DNA of 7,689 nucleotides from an uncultured Ruminococcus sp. (GTDB lineage Bacteria > Bacillota > Clostridia > Oscillospirales > Ruminococcaceae), in NCBI GenBank assembly GCA_900540005.1, contig UQEM01000120.1, forward strand, positions 1 through 7,689, read 5' to 3'. Below are positions 4,806 through 7,689 of this stretch, piece after piece (within the stretch, counting starts at the first letter, position 1; each line of letters begins with the position of its first letter). The translations under genes were made by a program, and so were the position numbers. The notes beneath the pieces are model-generated. The model did no database searches, was not told where the DNA came from, and worked only from the letters and a program-made list of their open reading frames with translations.

Positions 4806-5663
4806 TCAGTATTCTACGGGTTCACCGTAGTTGATTTTCTTGATTGATTTGATATTCGCTCCGAGGTCAAGACCGTTCCAGTTGTAATAGCCCCAAGAGC
4901 CTGAGAATGCCACGCAGGACGGTAAGTTATAATCGTCATAGATAAACTCAACGATACACTTTCCGCTGCCGCCGAAGTTGTGATATTTACCCTCACCATC
5001 ATCGGCATAACCCTTGCTGTCGCATATCTTTGTAGTAAACTGCGTACCGTTTTCAAGCTCAATCAGGAAACGATCTCCGCAGTATCCGTACCATACGCCC
5101 ATAGCACAGCAGAAATCGCCGTACTCATCACGGCGTATTCCGGTACCTGTTATGGTATCGACCTTAGAGCCGTATATCGCTCCTGAGCTGGGCATAGCCG
5201 TCAGTCCCGAAGCTCTTTCGCCTGCAAAGCAGTTTGTCCAGCCGTCCTCATACGGAAAATCATATATGACCTCAACCGTTTCGGTCTTGCCGTCAGCAGA
5301 TGAAGATTTTACGGAATATCCGTCTTTTTCTTCCTTAGAAAGTATAGGTTCGACCGTCACCGTGTACTCAGTATTCTCACGCAGACCTGTTATGTAGCAG
5401 AGGTCATTGCCTTTGAACTCAAAGTACATATTATCGCTGAAAGCATAGTTATCATCGTGAGCCGTGCAGCTCACAGAATAGTCACGGTCAGGCTCAGAAT
5501 CCCATGATACTTTCAGACAGGAAACAGAAATAGTCGATACATTCAGGTCATTGACCGAAAGCTCCTGCACTTCTGGTTCTGCTGGTGTTCCTGAAAACTC
5601 AATAATAAAGCCCATAATCAGGCTTAGAGCTTTCCTCTGTATGTCAGGATCAAACATCGTCAT
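4806..5663 (-). CDS. Fibronectin-III-like protein with Cys-rich C-terminal domain
   Basis: The protein is 285 aa from ATG 5663. Residues about 33-130 fit a fibronectin type III domain: W54 in LKVSWDSEPD, and L94/Y100 in ITGLRENTEYTVTVEP. After a linker, residues about 140-280 form a separate domain rich in Gly and Tyr with six cysteines (C185, C186, C195, C214, C236, C250). Its layout (TGTGIRRDE.G..CCAMG, then GDRFLIELENGTQFTTKICDSKG) recalls small beta-barrel cell-wall domains of the 3D/RlpA type, a weak resemblance only. FN3 and paired cysteines suggest an exported protein, but the N-terminus has only a short hydrophobic stretch (12-21) broken by E22, so no convincing signal peptide is seen. 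The start is uncertain: GTG 5666, ATG 5663 and ATG 5657 share one AAGGAG (5673-5668) at 1, 4 and 10 nt. TGATG coupling to the PP-loop gene favours 5663. Confidence 0.82.
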   Translation of the reverse strand: MTMFDPDIQRKALSLIMGFIIEFSGTPAEPEVQELSVNDLNVSTISVSCLKVSWDSEPDRDYSVSCTAHDDNYAFSDNMYFEFKGNDLCYITGLRENTEYTVTVEPILSKEEKDGYSVKSSSADGKTETVEVIYDFPYEDGWTNCFAGERASGLTAMPSSGAIYGSKVDTITGTGIRRDEYGDFCCAMGVWYGYCGDRFLIELENGTQFTTKICDSKGYADDGEGKYHNFGGSGKCIVEFIYDDYNLPSCVAFSGSWGYYNWNGLDLGANIKSIKKINYGEPVEY

Positions 5664-5790
5664 CACGCTCCTTCTCGCATTTCAGGAGCGTTTGTGTCAG
5701 CAGATACGGCACACCGATCAACAGAGCCAGTACCGCCGTTACTGCCAGTATCACAGGCAGATATTCCGCTAATGCCAAGTAGTCTATCAC
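5650..5790 (-). CDS. Small single-pass membrane protein, overlapping gene
   Basis: A GTG at 5790-5788 with AAGGAG (5806-5801) 10 nt upstream opens a 46-codon frame that ends at TGA 5652-5650. The protein has a short N-terminal part (VIDYLALAEYLP), a strong hydrophobic segment (VILAVTAVLALLIGVPYLL, about residues 13-31) and a charged tail (KCEKERDDDV). This is the classic shape of a small membrane protein with a cytoplasmic C-terminus. It overlaps the last 128 nt of the PP-loop gene in another frame and the first 14 nt of the FN3-like gene. The overlapped end of the PP-loop protein is Gly/Ser/Asp-rich and of low complexity, as expected of a frame not under selection there. I do not recognise a family. 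Confidence rests on the RBS and membrane pattern. Confidence 0.55.
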   Translation of the reverse strand: MIDYLALAEYLPVILAVTAVLALLIGVPYLLTQTLLKCEKERDDDV

Positions 5791-6802
5791 GCTTCTTTTG
5801 CTCCTTTTCCTTTGCCTTCATTTCTTTTACGAAAGCACGGTATTTTGCTGTATATTCATAGGACTTGCCAAAGATATTTACCGCTGCCTTGTAAAGATTC
5901 GGCTCATGTTCCTCGATGATTGCAAGCTCCTCATTGATATGTTTGCTGAATGGACAGCCTACACAGCCGGTTCGCCGTAACCCGTATTCCGTATAGCATC
6001 GGGAGTGCTGAACATCGAACATCTGCTCATAGTCTTTTTTATCGCCGTCCGTGTACCAAAATACCGGACGGAAGGTGTTGCACCCCTTAGACTTGCACTC
6101 AGAAAAACAAGTCTTGAAAGCTGCCGAACGGATACCGCCCTCAGCCTGTCGGATACCTGTTATATCCAAGTCTGCATCATGTTCCTTGACGATACGCTTT
6201 GCAGGCTTCTTTTTCGCATATTCACAGCACTTGTTGGATATGGGGAAATCCGGCGGATTCTGCATGATAAACTCTTTTAGGAAACGGTTGCGGTAAATTG
6301 AAAATCTGCTGATTTTCTGAACACCGTCCTCGTCAGAGTATCGCTCTCCGCACCACCATTGCAGAGCCGTCTTACACCGAGGGTATCTTTGCAACAGCAC
6401 TTCAAGCGGTTCGTCCTCCCACTGAAATCCGTGAGCCTGCAAACGCATCATCTGTTCGGAAACATATTTCGACAGAAAAGGAACACCATACTGCTTCACA
6501 CAGGTAGGGATAGGCTTATCGGGTTTGACACGCTCAATGGTAATGCCGTATTTCTGTTCAAGATAGTCTAAATGCTCCTTTGTAGCGGAGTATTCAAGCC
6601 CCGTATCTATCCAGAAATACTTGACCTTGCCGTCCTCATCGACCTTATGAATCAGGTCAAGGACAATATCGCTGTCAGAACCGCCGCTTATACTGCACAC
6701 AGGATAATAAGACCGCATCAGTATGCGTTGTGCCTTGCACATACTTGTGTAAATGGTGTAGTTATTGTTATCGGCGCACTTGGTCAGGGCTTCATCAAGC
6801 AT
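5663..6802 (-). CDS. PAPS-reductase-family PP-loop protein
   Basis: The 379-aa protein belongs to the PP-loop ATP-pyrophosphatase superfamily, on the PAPS reductase/DndC side. The nucleotide-binding PP-loop is SGGSDS (39-44), where the usual form is SGGKDS. A strand ending in W64-D66-T67 (FWIDTGLEY) follows, and the TGIRQAEGGIRS motif (215-226) corresponds to the family's GxRxxES..R element. Cysteines are plentiful: C192/C193 (NKCCEYAKKKPAKR), C232, C236, C241, C280 and C283 (GCVGCPF). The last pairs could bind a metal or an Fe-S cluster. Such proteins are common in phages and conjugative elements, and their substrates are mostly unknown. The start is ATG 6802-6800, with GGGAGGG 8 nt upstream and an 8-nt overlap with the methyltransferase gene, so the two are co-translated. 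A role in sulfur-containing DNA or tRNA modification is inference. The tail after about residue 343 overlaps a small membrane protein gene. Confidence 0.9.
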   Translation of the reverse strand: MLDEALTKCADNNNYTIYTSMCKAQRILMRSYYPVCSISGGSDSDIVLDLIHKVDEDGKVKYFWIDTGLEYSATKEHLDYLEQKYGITIERVKPDKPIPTCVKQYGVPFLSKYVSEQMMRLQAHGFQWEDEPLEVLLQRYPRCKTALQWWCGERYSDEDGVQKISRFSIYRNRFLKEFIMQNPPDFPISNKCCEYAKKKPAKRIVKEHDADLDITGIRQAEGGIRSAAFKTCFSECKSKGCNTFRPVFWYTDGDKKDYEQMFDVQHSRCYTEYGLRRTGCVGCPFSKHINEELAIIEEHEPNLYKAAVNIFGKSYEYTAKYRAFVKEMKAKEKEQKKRDRLLGISGISACDTGSNGGTGSVDRCAVSADTNAPEMREGA

Positions 6803-7689
6803 CGTGAAGCCCTCCCAAGATGTGTGTGATCACATCGACCGTCCACCCGTTGCCAATACACTTGTACCGCTGGGTATTGGAAATGCCTGCGGTATAGTTG
6901 TCGGGAAGAGTCTGCAAACGCTCCGCTTCAATGGGGGTGAGCTTGCGGATAACGTAGTCACCGTCAGGGAGATCAATCTTATACAGACCTGTTTTTGCAC
7001 CCTGACCGCCGCCATTGGCTGAGAGCGTAACAGACTTGCCGACAACGGAGTAAATACGTTGTCCCTGTCCGCCCTTGCCATACTGTCCGATACGAACGGG
7101 AGAGCATACAAGCGAATCTTTCTGAACAGTGGTCAGGCAGTTGGACTTGCCGTCCTCACGCACTTCGATATGCTGTTCTGTCTTTTCGCCGTCAACATAT
7201 CGTCCACGCTGGGCGGCTCCCATAGGCATAGCAACCGAAGTAGTACTGCCGTTGAAGCCTGAATTTTTGATGATCGTTGCTTCACCGTACTTATGATAGC
7301 CTGCCATGACGGTACGGGACTTGTCCGTACCCTGATATGTATTGTTCGGTATAGGTTCTGCGACCATAGTCCGCTGCTTACGTTCAAGGGTGTTATACAG
7401 CACAGCACCGTCATAAGAAGCGGTCATACAGTAGGACTTGTCCTGCCACGCAACACCGCTTTCAAGTACATCTTTCAGTAAAATGCCCTTATCTTCCGGG
7501 AAAGAAGTAAAAGGTATATTCGTCCAGTAACAGCGCTTTCTATTTTGTGCCGATACAAGTGCAGAGTTTATCATGATAGGTTCTACACCGAGAACCCTTG
7601 TGATCTCGTCCTTGATGTTCTGATGTACGGAATAGTTGTTTTCGTAGAGGAAATACTTACAGCCCGATTCCTCTAAGGCTCTCACATAC
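6795..7689 (-). CDS. C5-cytosine DNA methyltransferase, partial (N-terminus outside)
   Basis: About 297 C-terminal residues are visible; the frame is open to the right edge, so the N-terminus, including the catalytic PCQ motif, is missing. The GTG at 7685 is an internal codon. Counting that Val as 1, motif IV is YENN (14-17, usually ENV) and motif VIII is AQNRKRCYW (46-54). The C-terminal motifs IX/X are RKLTPIEAERLQTLPDNY (247-264) and YKCIGNGWTVDVI (274-286). This enzyme would transfer methyl from S-adenosylmethionine to C5 of cytosine. The region between, 82-230, is the target recognition domain and contains four degenerate [DG]KS repeats. Single-protein methyltransferases of this type are common in phages and ICEs and often protect against host restriction. 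It heads the visible part of an operon with the PP-loop gene. No restriction endonuclease is seen here. Confidence 0.95.
   Translation of the reverse strand, partial: YVRALEESGCKYFLYENNYSVHQNIKDEITRVLGVEPIMINSALVSAQNRKRCYWTNIPFTSFPEDKGILLKDVLESGVAWQDKSYCMTASYDGAVLYNTLERKQRTMVAEPIPNNTYQGTDKSRTVMAGYHKYGEATIIKNSGFNGSTTSVAMPMGAAQRGRYVDGEKTEQHIEVREDGKSNCLTTVQKDSLVCSPVRIGQYGKGGQGQRIYSVVGKSVTLSANGGGQGAKTGLYKIDLPDGDYVIRKLTPIEAERLQTLPDNYTAGISNTQRYKCIGNGWTVDVITHILGGLHDA

Overview
The window looks like a piece of an integrative and conjugative element (or a similar large mobile element) from a low-to-medium GC Clostridia-type Firmicute, plausibly a gut Ruminococcus-like Oscillospiraceae. This rests on strong AAGGAG/GGAGG ribosome binding sites, tightly overlapping genes, TATAAT promoters, a TopB-type topoisomerase III, and phage/ICE-style DNA modification genes. 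The taxon is an inference. Bases 1-46 are not biological: they are the tail of an Illumina P7 primer, an 8-base index and the Nextera transposase adapter, so the left edge is an untrimmed contig or read end.

Left block (47-2670, all minus strand): the DNA topoisomerase III gene is followed, in overlapping translationally coupled order, by a 170-aa protein built of three degenerate helix-turn-helix-like repeats, and by the start of a further gene that runs into the adapter.

Middle block (2671-4257): one plus-strand gene for an AAA_14/DUF4143 ATPase interrupts the otherwise minus-strand layout. It is bracketed by two direct copies of the same imperfect palindrome (TTTCCCAAAATC-N14-TTCGGGAAA), 1404 bp apart, whose outer stem pairs change in a compensatory way. 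Its leader carries a near-consensus promoter overlapping the left palindrome, three tandem 16-nt hairpins on an exact 18-nt period, a fourth 10-bp hairpin, and a second extended -10 box that duplicates 11 bp of the first. Downstream are the second palindrome, a TAGGAGAAA repeat cluster and a rho-independent terminator. This bracketed module is the most unusual structure in the window.

Right block (4258-7689, all minus strand): a partial C5-cytosine DNA methyltransferase, a PAPS-reductase-family PP-loop protein, a 46-aa single-pass membrane protein hidden inside the 3' end of the PP-loop gene, a fibronectin-III-like protein with a cysteine-rich C-terminal domain, and a membrane-anchored winged-helix-like protein. 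Overlaps or short gaps join all five, so they probably form one operon. The methyltransferase and PP-loop protein could act together in DNA modification or in protection of the element, but that link is only inferred from adjacency.
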